From assembly GCA_001566295.1 (NCBI GenBank), contig KQ964253.1, forward strand, positions 558,001 to 622,000: 64,000 nt of DNA. Direction: 5' to 3'. The translations under genes were made by a program, and so were the position numbers. The DNA comes from Microdochium bolleyi. Lineage: Eukaryota; Ascomycota; Sordariomycetes; Xylariales; Microdochiaceae. Position 1 is the first letter of the stretch. Every line of letters begins with the position of its first letter. The notes beneath the pieces are model-generated. The model was not told the DNA's origin. It made no database searches and was given only the letters and a program-made list of their open reading frames with translations. This document shows positions 9,138 to 19,762 of this stretch, in pieces.

Positions 9138-11824
9138 GTTGTGTGGATGCGCCGGCCAGAAGTGGCCAAGGGGATTCTGAGCACCGTGGATGTAGGGACA
9201 GTGTAAGCGTGCTGCGAACGTTGTTGCTGAATCGTCTTGCTGTCGTGGTGTTGGGTTATGGAGTTGCCTAAGATTCGACAAGTTTGGAGCTTGATCTGCA
9301 ACTTTCTAGGTGGGGTCAGGGTCGGGAAGGGATGACATAATGGAGATCGGCTATATGCAATACATGGCTACATGCATGCCGCCGAGGCCGCCACCAGAGG
9401 TGACTGTTTGCTGTCCTGCGCGTCGGAATTAGAGTTGTTGGCACTAGTCCCAGATTAGCCTCATGCAGTAGCGCCCGATCTGAGCAGACAGTATCTCAGA
9501 ATCCCGGTACTGTACGCACATGGCTGCCACCCCACCTGAAAGTGATGCACCCAATCACGAAATTCCCCTCCGCATCTGCCGTGCAGCATTGAGTTTCCTG
9601 GGCAGGTTCTGAAACTGGCCACCAAACATTCGAGAAGGCACTTTGTTCTGTGAATCTAGCTGGCCTCCCCGGAGCATGCAATGCGGGGTGCGCTGGCAGA
9701 CCGCAAAGTTGCGCCTCTGCCTATCAGCCCTGATTGAGCCGGAGTTCTGAGTGCAGGGCACTATTCGGTAAGACTGTGTTCTGCATCGTTTCAGACTGAG
9801 TCGTCAACTCCGAATGATCGTGGCGCACACCAATGCAACCTACTGTGCATGTCCTGCACCAGTGCATCTGCTCGCCCTGCTGCAGCACATCGCATCAGCA
9901 ACATTTAATATTCAAGTGGCGTCTCGCGGCGCCAAATGTGCGAGCCATGTTGTGACACGAAGGAATGCAGGCAGCTGTCCCAGTGTGATGGGCGGAATTG
10001 CGGCACGTCCCCACTTCCCCGTTCCCGCCCCATGCCAGACAGGCATTCTCCCGACAGTCAGGATGCGACTGCATTTTGCCGTGTCGTGCACTGAATGGGC
10101 TTGCGCTTCTAGAAGAGCGCTGGCTAGAAACTGCACCAGATCATTGCAGAGCCCTCGCAGAGAGTACTGCCTCATTGTTCAGTCTAATAAAGCGTGACCA
10201 GCTCTTGTGACTCAAGCGACGAATTGCTCCGCAACCTTCCTAGTCGGGCTTCCCAGGTGGGTCTGTCAGCTGTGGAGAGCCGCGCGCGAACCTCGAGGTA
10301 TCTTTACTGTGGCGTTCCGGAAGCTGACGCACGATCAAGCGGTGCACAGGACCCCGGTCGGAAGGCGAGTTACCGCGAGGTACTTGCCAGCCCGGAGTTG
10401 CATACTCTCCAGGCAGACCTCAGACCGCATGCAAGCTTCTGGTCGCGCCCCTTGCTGCGCTAGCCGGTTGAAACCAGGGTCCGGCCCACGGGCAGATGTC
10501 TGTCGACGTTACCTGACTGTCTGCAGCGCTGGGCGGGCTCCAGAGCACTGCGTAAGCGTATTGTTGATGCAAGCTCGAGTTGGCAGCTGCGATGACATGC
10601 GCTTGCAAGCTCGGTGCATCCGTTGTCTTGCAACGACTCTCCGACTCGCCCGACTCTGGCCCAGCCAGCCAGCCAGCCCCTGGGCGGCCAGCTCAGTTGC
10701 CGACGGCTCTCGCCGAGAACAGCGCCCCGTCACGTTCCTGAGCGTGAGGCCCATCGCGCGCCCCCCGAGCCCGTGGTCCAAGCCGTTCCCAAGGATTGTC
10801 CTGGTGGTTTGGTCTGATGCCATCCCCATCCCGCTGGCCCTTGCCCTTCCGGATTACAATCTCGCATCCGACGATTCCCAAACTCTTTGACCTGCTCTGC
10901 TCTGCCCGCCCCGGTTTTCCCTTCTGCCGCGCTGCTGCCCATCCTCTCCTTCCGTTTGGGCGTGGGCACGCTCTTTCCCGCAAAAGCCCATTTCCCGTCG
11001 CCATCTCCATCGCCCACTTCCGCCTTTTCCTCGACTTCTCCTCGATCTCCCAGCTCCTGCCACCTCTCTTCCTCTCCCAATCCTCCGCAACACAATCGAC
11101 GCTCTCCCCAGTTTGCAACCGTCAAAAGCCATCGTTTCTGAAGCCTGTTCATCTTTTTTCCGACGGGTCCATCAACTGCCGCGTCTGATGCACCTTGCCG
11201 ACTTCTTCTGAGGGTTTGCAGGCCAGCCGCGCACACGTAATTCACACCAGCGTCGCCCACCAGCGCCCTCTGCCACCAACGCCGTGCAGTCCCAAGCTGA
11301 GGCTATTCAGAACCCCCTCCACCACCCTCAATCTCAGCCGCCACGTCGTTGTCAACCACCACCAACGCACGCCGCCTCGTCGACGCATGCACAACCACCC
11401 GTCATTCACCCACTTCCACCCATCCGCCACATCAAACCCTCATCATCATCAACTTTTAACAGTATTTGTCGGCCGCATCAGGCGACACGCACGCACATTG
11501 AAGACAACGCGACAGTCTTCTTGTTTGCCGGTGCAGATTTTCACGACGCTGGGCGCCTGGCCTGCCCGTGCGCGACGCCCGCACCCGAACGCATCGGCGC
11601 GAGTGAAGCTATTCGCGCTCACCAGCCAGCGTGCATTGTGCCTCGCCGGAGACGTTGGAATTGCATCCGCTGCGACGCACCTTCCGGGGCGCCCAGAGCC
11701 AGCCCCTGTCCGCCCAACGCGGGTCCGCTGCGCCAGGGGCCTGCGAGTCTCGTGCCGCCGCACGTCACGTTAGCGCACCTCCCGGCCGCCAATCAGGCGC
11801 ACCCACACCACAGCCATCGCTACC
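9138..11824. other. Long divergent intergenic region RBA50 / HPC2
   Basis: 2.7 kb without a gene I can support. The right third (about 10880-11470) is strongly pyrimidine-rich on the + strand and probably contains HPC2 start sites and a long leader. A CCAG run sits near 10670-10680. The longest frame (10207-10890, +) has no family features and arginine-rich composition typical of a chance frame. Confidence 0.55.
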
Positions 11825-13696
11825 ATGGCCGCCTCTGGCAGCCTCGCCCATGGTCGATACAGCACCTCTCCAGACCTGTCAGATCCCCCATCTGTGCTCT
11901 CAGCACCACCCTCTCCTCAAGCGGCCACGAAACTAAACCCTGGCAGACAAGTCGATGAGATTGTCGTCTCGCACAATAACAATAACAACACCGACAACAT
12001 CCGCTACGGGCCCGACGGCCAGCCCATGCTCACAAAGAATGGCGTCCCCCGGAGGAAGCCAGGCCCCAAGCCCGGCACAACCATAAAACGCCAGAGCAAC
12101 GTGCACGAAGACGGCACCGAGAAGGTTAAGAAGCCTCGCAAACCCAAGGACCCCAGTGCACCCCCTGTGCAGAGGAAACGCAAGAACGCCTCGGCCGACC
12201 CTGACGGGAGCGATGCGAGATCACGGGCTGCTAGTCTCGGCCCGGGAATGGGAGGTTCCGCCTCGCAGCAGGTCCACAGATTCGCCGAGGGCAATCGAGA
12301 TACTACTCTAGGCCGACTCGAGCACAACACGCAGCAGCTACCCAAACGCGAATCCCTGCCCGGGTCAATGTCGAAGATCCTGAATGCCGACCCTGAGCCT
12401 GCGCCACGTCCCGCTCAACAGAGCCCGTCCGCGCCCCGCACGAGCGGCATGGCCTACGATCCGATACGATCTTCCAACTACGATCCGATCCGAGAAACCA
12501 TGGTCCCGAACAAGTTCTCGAGCTCCATGGGGTCGCCAAGCGCGCCTGTGACAGCCACAGTCAACCGTGCAAGTGCCTCGCCCTCGGTCGCTAGTCTACT
12601 CGACTCTGGCGGCACCGAATACTGGAAAATTCGCGCCCCGCCACTCTCATCCTTCTTCGAACCTCGAAAGCCACCGCCGGCCACGTCCGCTCCTGTATCG
12701 CCAGATCCTGTCCGCAAAGAATTCACTGCTGTGACGACGCAACCGAAGCCAATCTCTGAGGTTGTGAAACCAGCCACCGTGGCCTCCGCCAAGATCGAGA
12801 TTCGTCCCCAATCGATCACGACAATTGGTGCCGCTGCAGCGAAACGTGCTTCGTCAAAGGAATACAGCACGGCTTCGTCACCAAAGGAGGGTCCCGAACG
12901 GTCCATCCTGGATTTCGGCAAGGCCGAACCGGGCTCCGAGCTTATTGCTCCATCCATAGTGCTCAATATTCCCCTGTCGGTTGGCGAGAACAACAAGTAT
13001 GTGAATTTTATGCGCATGGCCGAAGAACAGTACGGCTGGGACGCGCTTCACCCGCGGCAGGCCGAAGCCCGTGCCCGAAAGGCGCGCATTGCAGCGGCGT
13101 CCGCCGCCTTAGAAAAGACCGACTCGGGCCGCGAAGGTGACGAGATGTCAGTGGACGAATCAGACAACGACGATTCCAATATCGAGATGGGTGGCACGAG
13201 CGGTCCAGACAAGCCAGTCAAGAAGAAGAAGAGGCATTTCAAGGAGGATGAGTACGACAGAGAGGACGACTTTGTCGATGACTCCGAGATGTTGTGGGAA
13301 GAGCAGGCCGCAGCTAGCCGTGATGGATTCTTTGTTTATTCTGGCCCGTTGGTGCCAGAGCCAGCCAAAGAACCTTCCAAGTACGTTTTGCATTACACTT
13401 TCTCACAAAAGCCAAAGCTAACTGGGTATAGGCGCGATGGACTTCCGAAGAGAGGTCGCGGCTCACGTGGCGGCCGTGGGGGTGCCCGTGGGGCAGGCAC
13501 CGGTACCGGTCGCGGTCGCGGAGGCGGGCCTGGCTCTCGTGGTGGCGTGGTGAGAAAGCCGAGAATAACCAAGGCTGAGAAGGCTCAGCTCGAGAAGGAG
13601 AAGGCCGATCGGGAGGCCAACCTCTCCAAACCGCCTAGTGGTGCCGGATCCCAGAACATCATGAATCCTGGCAGTCCTCAATTTGCTGGCTTGTAG
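11825..13696 (+). CDS. HPC2: HIR histone chaperone complex subunit with Hpc2-related domain
   Basis: Subunit of the HIR/HIRA complex, which deposits H3-H4 independently of replication and represses histone genes; nuclear. Exons 11825..13380 and 13432..13696 encode 606 residues. The region is also open as one 623-codon frame, because the intron is 51 nt without a stop. The long N-terminal half is disordered and basic, with an AT-hook-like RRKPGPKPG (about residue 75). The diagnostic Hpc2-related domain lies at about residues 465-512: KKKKRHFKEDEYDREDDFVD then DSEMLWEE and SRDGFFVYSGPLVP. It is followed by a Gly/Arg tail (RGSRGGRGG, GRGRGGG) and a basic coiled segment rich in Lys/Glu. An RGG-type tail suggests nucleic-acid contact (inference). 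The ATG at 11825 is the first good start after the leader. Confidence 0.92.
   Translation: MAASGSLAHGRYSTSPDLSDPPSVLSAPPSPQAATKLNPGRQVDEIVVSHNNNNNTDNIRYGPDGQPMLTKNGVPRRKPGPKPGTTIKRQSNVHEDGTEKVKKPRKPKDPSAPPVQRKRKNASADPDGSDARSRAASLGPGMGGSASQQVHRFAEGNRDTTLGRLEHNTQQLPKRESLPGSMSKILNADPEPAPRPAQQSPSAPRTSGMAYDPIRSSNYDPIRETMVPNKFSSSMGSPSAPVTATVNRASASPSVASLLDSGGTEYWKIRAPPLSSFFEPRKPPPATSAPVSPDPVRKEFTAVTTQPKPISEVVKPATVASAKIEIRPQSITTIGAAAAKRASSKEYSTASSPKEGPERSILDFGKAEPGSELIAPSIVLNIPLSVGENNKYVNFMRMAEEQYGWDALHPRQAEARARKARIAAASAALEKTDSGREGDEMSVDESDNDDSNIEMGGTSGPDKPVKKKKRHFKEDEYDREDDFVDDSEMLWEEQAAASRDGFFVYSGPLVPEPAKEPSKYVLHYTFSQKPKLTGYRRDGLPKRGRGSRGGRGGARGAGTGTGRGRGGGPGSRGGVVRKPRITKAEKAQLEKEKADREANLSKPPSGAGSQNIMNPGSPQFAGL
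13381..13431 (+). other. HPC2: Stop-free 51-nt intron in HPC2
   Basis: Donor GTACGT, branch GCTAAC, acceptor TATAG; splicing joins AA|G to keep Lys and gives PSKRDGLPK. Length is a multiple of three and contains no stop, so retention would insert 17 residues just after the Hpc2-related domain. Confidence 0.85.
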
Positions 13697-14305
13697 TGAA
13701 AGAAGTGTTGGGGGAGGATAGACCTGTTTTGTTCATGGTTTCGGTGCTATACCATTAGCTCAGGTGTTTTAGGCGCATGCGGAAACCGCCACATCATTGA
13801 GGGTTTGTTTGACCTTTACCCTATTGCCTTTGGGTGCCTCACAGGCGTGGCAGACACATTGTAGACAGAAGAATGCTGCTGCCCATGGGCTGTACAAAGA
13901 ATTAGATCGGAAGATTTTAGACCAACTTCACTGTCTTGCTCACTTTTTCGATGACTGGCTCGTTGCATGCAATGAATGGGCATGTGCTGATGATTCCCAG
14001 ACGGTCCATCCATGGCCGGCAGTGTGGTTTTTAATGAACATACGATAGGAAGTGACCAAATTCAAAGTATCTGTGATGGCAGTGATCACAATGCGGATGA
14101 AGTTGAAAAAAACGGTGAACTAGCAAAGTTAACACAAATCGATATATCAGGAGCTGATCAAAGAGCGCCAAACAAAACAAAAAATAACAGATTATGACGC
14201 ACAGTACACAATATAGCCAGCAAACCGAATGGACAATCACAAGCACGAAGATTGGTTCATTACTTGGGAAGTCAAAACCACAAAAATGCAAAAAAGCAAA
14301 AGAAA
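13697..14305. other. Intergenic, 3' of HPC2 and 3' of tRNA-Phe
   Basis: Moderately AT-rich sequence with the HPC2 3' untranslated region. Right end is A-rich and includes the Pol III terminator of the tRNA. Nothing else recognised. Confidence 0.6.
14290..14295 (-). terminator. Pol III T-tract terminator of tRNA-Phe
   Basis: Six A on the + strand, i.e. TTTTTT in the transcript sense, 10 bases downstream of the tRNA 3' end; further T runs follow. Confidence 0.8.
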
Positions 14306-14361
14306 TGCGGTGAGTGTGGATCGAACACACGACCTTCAGATTACAGAAACCGAAGTTGTAA

Positions 14362-14393
<32 letters not shown>

Positions 14394-14398
14394 CCCGC
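14306..14398 (-). tRNA. tRNA-Phe(GAA) with 20-nt intron
   Basis: Reads GCGGGGATAGCTCAGTTGGG at its 5' end, with anticodon loop CTGAAGA (anticodon GAA), T-arm GTGTG-TTCGATC-CACAC and discriminator A; the mature length is 73 nt without CCA. The intron (14342..14361) lies in the canonical place after position 37 and carries ACTTC, which can pair with the anticodon as expected for nuclear pre-tRNA splicing. A and B boxes are intact. One oddity: acceptor-stem positions 5 and 68 are G and A, a mismatch; the other six pairs are Watson-Crick. Confidence 0.95.
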
Positions 14399-15025
14399 TT
14401 GTTGTTGAAGAACAGTCGTTTATCTGTCTACATTATTTAGAACGTTGCGAGAAAATTGGGGAAAGTGGGGGCGGCGCTTGTTAAGCTGTGGGTGAGGACA
14501 GAGGGAACAATAGAAGGTGGGGTTCGAGGGGGTCTGTTGTGCGGGCTGGATGTAAGTGTCCGTGGTGTCCAAGGCGTTGGGCTGTCAGATAATGGATGGC
14601 TCTTCGTGCTAACGCGGATGCAGACTGAAGATAAATGCTGGAACTGGGGACTGCGAAATTCACATGTCGTGGGCATCTCCTGTTGCCACGTACTTGCTTG
14701 GATTACCCGACTAGGAAAAGAACGTGGTGATGGTATGGTGTGGCTGGCAGGACGGGCCCTTGCGCACAGGTGCAGCTGTCTGCGAGGAGGAAGCTGGAGA
14801 GACGCTGGCTGCTGCTTACGTACAGCCGTCCTGTTCACTTATAAGTCCCCTGGGCGAGGCTTGATGGACCTCTCTTCCTCCTTTCTATTTTGCACACTCT
14901 CACTTGTGGTCGAATCCTGATCTCTTCGCAAATCCGCACCGACTTTGTGGAAGAAGGACTCTTGGTCTCATCTCTCACCCTGCTTACACAACCTGAAGCT
15001 CTCGAACACCCTCACCTCGATCATC
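14399..15025. other. Promoter region of the short-chain dehydrogenase and 5' flank of tRNA-Phe
   Basis: Contains a TATA-like element near 14840 on the + strand followed by a C/T-rich leader. No coding sequence supported. Confidence 0.55.
14840..14845 (+). promoter_or_regulatory. TATA-like element upstream of the dehydrogenase
   Basis: TATAAG about 185 bases before the ATG at 15026, in a context followed by a pyrimidine-rich stretch. Position is plausible for a fungal core promoter, but the element is short and unproven. Confidence 0.4.
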
Positions 15026-16791
15026 ATGTCGTCGACTACCCACCCGCTGTCCGCCGCGGCCTTGTTCAATCTCTCTGGCTGGGTCGCTGTCGGTAAGTCA
15101 CTGAAGCCGTCCTGACTCTTTGGTGTGACCGTTGACTTGAGCTGACACACGCATAACGCATTAGTTACCGGTGGAGGAACAGGTGTCGGCCTGAGTACGC
15201 ACCACCACTAGCACATCATCCATTGCCTCGGCGTTATGGTCGACCGTTCCCCACGATGCCTCTCGTTCACAAAACTCCCCTCTTTGCTGACTCGACATGT
15301 TTCAACTATTCTCATAGTGATGACCAAGACCCTCGCCGCCAACGGCGCCAAAGTCTACATCACTGGCCGCCGCGAGGACGTGCTCAAGCAGTCCGCCGCC
15401 GTCCACGGGAGTCGCGAGGCGCTCGGTGACCTATACGGGGGAAGCATTGTCCCGCTGGTCATGGACGTGACGTCGAGGGACAGCATCAAGGCTGGCGTCG
15501 AGCACGTCGAGAAGGAGGATGGTCATTTGGATGTGTAAGTGCTGCTTTCACTATGCAGGTGTCCTTTCCGCCTACCACCGAACAAACCACCTCCAGGAAC
15601 GCCTCCCGTAGATGATGTTTCCGCGAGACTAACGGATGTCACGGGATCGCATCGCAGACTGATCAACAATGCCGGCGTGTGGACCGCGCGCGCCAATGTG
15701 CGTCCTGATGCGGGAGTCGAGGCGTATGCCAAGTCCCTGCTCGACGACATCACCGGAGAGAACTTTGAGAAAGGTACGAGATACCCGGCACACTACTTTC
15801 AGATAACAATACGTGCTCCCCGTGGATTCTAACGGGCCACGTAGCGTTCGAGACGAATTGCACCGCAATCTACTTTGTCACCGCGGCCTTCCTGCCGCTC
15901 CTGGTTAAGGCATCGTCTGGGCCGAACAAGAAGCCCGGGAATGTGATCAACAACACCTCTGTCAGCGGCCAATTGAGAGTGTAGGTGCTCCTAAACGATA
16001 GCTGTCTCTTGCACGCACGGCATACAAGACGAAGGGCTGACACTGAATCGGGTAGTTCACAAAACGCTCAATTCCCATACGGCGTAAGTAGTCCGACCTC
16101 CTGGTCCCCATTCGAGCGACAAACTGCTGGACAAGCTGTAGATACTGAGTATTCAATGGTCCTTGCTGACGTGACCCCTTCTCTCTGGGGTGCAAAACGA
16201 ACAGGCAAGCAAGGCAGCAGCGAGCCACCTGACTCGCCAGCTCGCCAACGACTTCCAGCACGAGAACATCCGCGTCCGTGTCAACGCCATTGCTCTCGGT
16301 CAGTCACCCTGTCTCATTCTCTTCTTGGTTTAGCAGTGTTTTTATTTTATTTTCCTCTCTCACACCTAAATCCTCATGGGGGCGTCCCTATGTGGTCATC
16401 ATCCCGTGCTAATCCATAATGCTCGGAAACACAGGCATGTTCCCCTCCGAGATGACGACCCAGTCGTCCGACGAGAACAACGAGAGCCAGTACGACGTCG
16501 AGCAGTTCCGCACGGGCATCAAGCGCTTCGGGGTCGACGTGCTCGAGAGGATGGGTACGCCGCAGGAGCTCGGCGCGGTATGTCTCTCTCTTCCTCTCCC
16601 TGAAAATTCTCCACCTCCTTCGTTCCGTCCTACTTCTTTTTGTCCCTTTGAACCAGCTGCTGATGATATAACGACGGTATCGCGACCGTGGCTTGCAGAC
16701 TATTCTCAACATTGCGACCAACGAATACATGTGGGGAAACATCATCACTGTCGACGGCGGCTGGACTCTGTCTGTGGCGGGTGCTTTCTGA
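15026..16791 (+). CDS. Short-chain dehydrogenase/reductase, nine exons
   Basis: Exons 15026..15092, 15165..15194, 15318..15534, 15658..15773, 15845..15980, 16056..16083, 16205..16298, 16435..16577, 16699..16791 sum to 924 nt (307 residues). All classical SDR motifs appear only after splicing: cofactor-binding TGGGTGVG (residues 24-31), NNAG (108-111), catalytic Ser in NTSVSGQ (184), YGASK (197-201) with Tyr and Lys, RVRVNAIALG and the C-terminal GNIITVDGGW. It is an NAD(P)H-dependent oxidoreductase, probably cytosolic (no signal peptide). Substrate cannot be told from sequence; length and the insert around the NNAG loop resemble fungal SDRs annotated as rhamnolipid-synthesis RhlG-like reductases. 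Its 3' end converges on the mannanase with only 166 bases between stop codons. Confidence 0.93.
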
Positions 16792-16957
16792 GCAGATTTG
16801 CGGCAGGGATGAGTACCGCTTGAGGCACTCGGTATAGGTTCATCAAATACGCGACCAGAGTTGTTCGTTTACTAGACCATAGCACAGATAAGCTCGGCTT
16901 CTACTTGTTTTCACACCCAGAGCTAGGTGTCGGCTCTCAGGGCGATGCTGTTGTTTC

Positions 16958-18340
16958 TCAAGCACCGTTCAGAGCATTGACCTTGGCAGCATGCCCGTAG
17001 ACCAGCTCCTTTGCCTCCGCGTCATCCAGAAAGATTGTGAATCCGTCATCGTGGTTCCTCCCGTACGAGTAGTTGGAGAAGCCAAACTGCCAGAACATGT
17101 CACCGGCCATCTTCTCCTGGAGCATGATGGCCTGCCACTCGCCGACCGCCTGCGTCCTCCCTTCGAACCGGATCTGGACCAGCTGTTCCCAGCGCGCCTT
17201 GGCCGTCATCCAGCCGTACTCCTCGTGCACGACGGGCTTGTTCGCCTTGCGGCCGGATGCCGCGTGGTCCCGGATCCACTGCGCGGTCCAGGAGAGCGAC
17301 TTGGCCCACCAGTCCGGGTACGTGTGGAACACGCCAAAGTCGATGTTGGGCAGGGTCATCTCGTGGTCGAAGTCGCCGCCGTCGCCGCCGTTGTAGCGTG
17401 AGTCGGAGTTGCCGCGGATGTTGTAGCTGCCCTCGCCGCCCCAGGTGACGAGGTGGTTGGGGTCGATGGCCTTGACGAAGGTGCTCATCTCGTCGATCCA
17501 GCTGGCGAGCGTGGCCGGTGTACACTTGCCGCTCTGGGGCAGGTTGCGGATCAGGTCGGCGCCGCAGCGGGGCTCGTTGGCGAGCTCCCAGGCCATGATG
17601 GTCGGGGAGTCCTTGTACCGCGTGACAAAGGTCTTGACGTAGCGCTTGAATGCATCCTTGATGCGGGGCTGCGTGTAGAACTGGACAGAAGGTGAGGCAT
17701 CGTCGTCAGCTTTGTTCTCTTCCGAAGAACAGTACATCTCGAATAGTGATACTTGCGTCGTCATGATACTTGCCACCCAGGTTGACCGTGTAAACGTCCA
17801 TGCCTCCATAGTCTGCCCAGTTGTTGGTAAATGCCACGAGAAGCTTGATGCCGTTCTTCTCAGCGGCCTGGACGACCCTGTCGAATGCCGAGAGGTCGAT
17901 AGTTGAAGAGCCATCGGCCGTGAACCACTGGAATACCACATCTGTGGCCCCGGCGCCCTCGGCTCCGTACTTTGGCAGCCCGGAGGGATTGTAGGTACGG
18001 TTCTTGTCGTTGAAGCCCCATGTTCGGAAGACTGACAGCCCAGCCTGCTTGGCAGCCGCTAGGCCAATGTCGATATCTGCTGCATTCTGCATATAGACGA
18101 CACGCAGTTAGCACTACAGCATGTGGTAGGAGCAACAGCCCAAGAAGAGACTTCTCATACCTGACTGAAGGGGAAGTAGTAGGCATTACTCCCGGCAAAG
18201 TAGAAGTCTTTGCCATCAAGTGCGAATTTCTGACCGCTGGTAGTCACGAAACCTGACGGAACCCTCTTGACAGGGCCAGCAGCAGGCAGAGCAGCAGCCG
18301 AAGCAGCCAGGAGGCCGAGATGGAAAATCGAGGAGAGCAT
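16958..18340 (-). CDS. Secreted endo-1,4-beta-mannanase, GH5
   Basis: Hydrolyses internal beta-1,4-mannosidic bonds of plant (galacto)mannan outside the cell. Exons 18161..18340, 17757..18086, 16958..17680 encode 410 residues. A signal peptide is visible (MLSSIFHLGLLAASAAALPA, cleavage near residue 18-20), followed by a short KR-containing propeptide. The catalytic GH5 domain shows FYFAGSNAYYFPF, FRTWGFND, NNWADYGGMD, the acid/base WELANEPRC (Glu206) and the nucleophile region VHEEYGW (Glu323/324). No carbohydrate-binding module is attached. The second intron is of the GC-AG type. The family is GH5, probably subfamily 7. Expression is likely carbon-source controlled (family knowledge; no site proven here). 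Confidence 0.95.
17681..17756 (-). other. GC-AG intron in the mannanase gene
   Basis: Splicing that restores YHDDFYTQP uses donor GCAAGT and acceptor TGTCCAG with a CTGAC branch. There is no GT donor at that position. The same ten bases GCAAGTATCA occur 17 nt upstream inside the exon. Confidence 0.85.
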
Positions 18341-19762
18341 CTTTTGTCACGTTGGAGCTGCGGTACTAACGTCGTCACGCTCTTTGGGACTTGTATGGAC
18401 AAAGCCAACACATTTATATCTTGAGGGTCTCGTGGCACATCACATGCCGTGATCGGTGCAGGATCGGCAGTACCTCATGTCCGTCTTGGTCGGGTTCACG
18501 GCTCGCAACTCCATCATGACCTCGGCCTTCCAGGGTTCGTGGCCTTGATTCAGTGGCATCTGTCTACCAAAAAGGGCCTTGGGTAACGGGCGTGTTGATC
18601 AAACCTAGGCACAATGCAACGCTGGGATTGAGCCGAGCAAGGTCCTCCTCTTCGTAGCTGCGAGTATGACGAGATGGGAACAGTGCCGGTGGAGAAGGTT
18701 GTATCGTGGAGTCAAAAGTGCCGGCCGATGTTGAGTTGATGCAACTGCAACGTCCGCCAATCACGCCGCACAATTCAATGCGATGTCGACACCGTTGAAG
18801 CGAGCCAATGATCTGAAAGCGGGGAGACTGAAGACGCTCCACCAGACACATGAAGAATGAGGATTGACCGGGAGTAGAGTGTAGCACAATGTTGTCGAGA
18901 GGAATAACATACCAGCTATTGCTCTGTGCAGAGCATGTGATGGGGAACGAACACTCGTTGGATATAGGGTACACAGACTCGCATCAGAGGTGACGCGGCC
19001 GCGGCTGGAAGACGACGCCGATTCACGAAGGGCAGGCGGCTCGGGTCACTCTTGAGTAGCATCCACGGGCTTGCCGAGGGCGATAGCGGGATAACCACCG
19101 CGAGAGGCACATTGCGGACTGTCGATATAGTCAAGACAACCACGGTTGCAGCTCTTGATCCCGCCGTCACTTCCCGAGAGTGGGAGGGGATGCGCCGGCC
19201 GAAGCGATAAGCAATGCGATAACGCGGGCCAGGATTCCTGCCGCACTTTGGCAAGAGCAGCAAAAAGACCCTGGCGAAGGAGAAAAGCAGTTGCGAGAGG
19301 CTGGAATCGATAAGCAGGCCCATCACTGGCCACCCACAAGTCAGCGACTGCTAGCGCTGCGGCTGCCCACCACAGGGCGAATCACAGCGTCCTCTGGCCC
19401 CAAGTGCGGGCCCCGCGGGTGGAGATCCTCCACTGTAGGCGGACTCTGCCGCTTCTCTCCGCCGACTTTTTTTTGTTCGGCTTCAGACTCCAGCAGACTC
19501 CATCGCCGCCGTCCGCAGCCAGCGACCACACGACCGCAACAGCCAGCGACTGATCACGGCGCACCGCTCGAATCCCCCATCTTCTCAGCGCTCCCAAAGC
19601 ACAGACGAGCCGAGTCCCCTCCGAATTTCGACATCTGACGCCGAGAGCAGGGCCTTTCCCTCCCAACGATCAACTTCAGACGGCCCTCGCCAGCCTAGCC
19701 TCTGCTCACACCAACGTGCACATCCTGGACAAATATACTGCACAAGTCGCACATCAGCCATC
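18341..19762. other. Divergent region mannanase / SURF6-like
   Basis: Holds the mannanase promoter on the left and the leader of the ribosome biogenesis gene on the right. Minus-strand and plus-strand frames of up to about 150 codons here lack family features. Confidence 0.6.
18412..18418 (-). promoter_or_regulatory. TATA box of the mannanase gene
   Basis: TATAAAT on the minus strand, 72 bases upstream of the ATG at 18340; a good match for a highly inducible secreted hydrolase promoter. Confidence 0.6.

Noticed and set aside
10207..10890. 227-codon frame on the + strand upstream of HPC2
   Set aside because: Arg/Ala/Pro/Ser-biased, no motif, overlaps opposite-strand frames of similar size and lies in a pyrimidine-rich promoter region; typical chance frame in GC-rich DNA.
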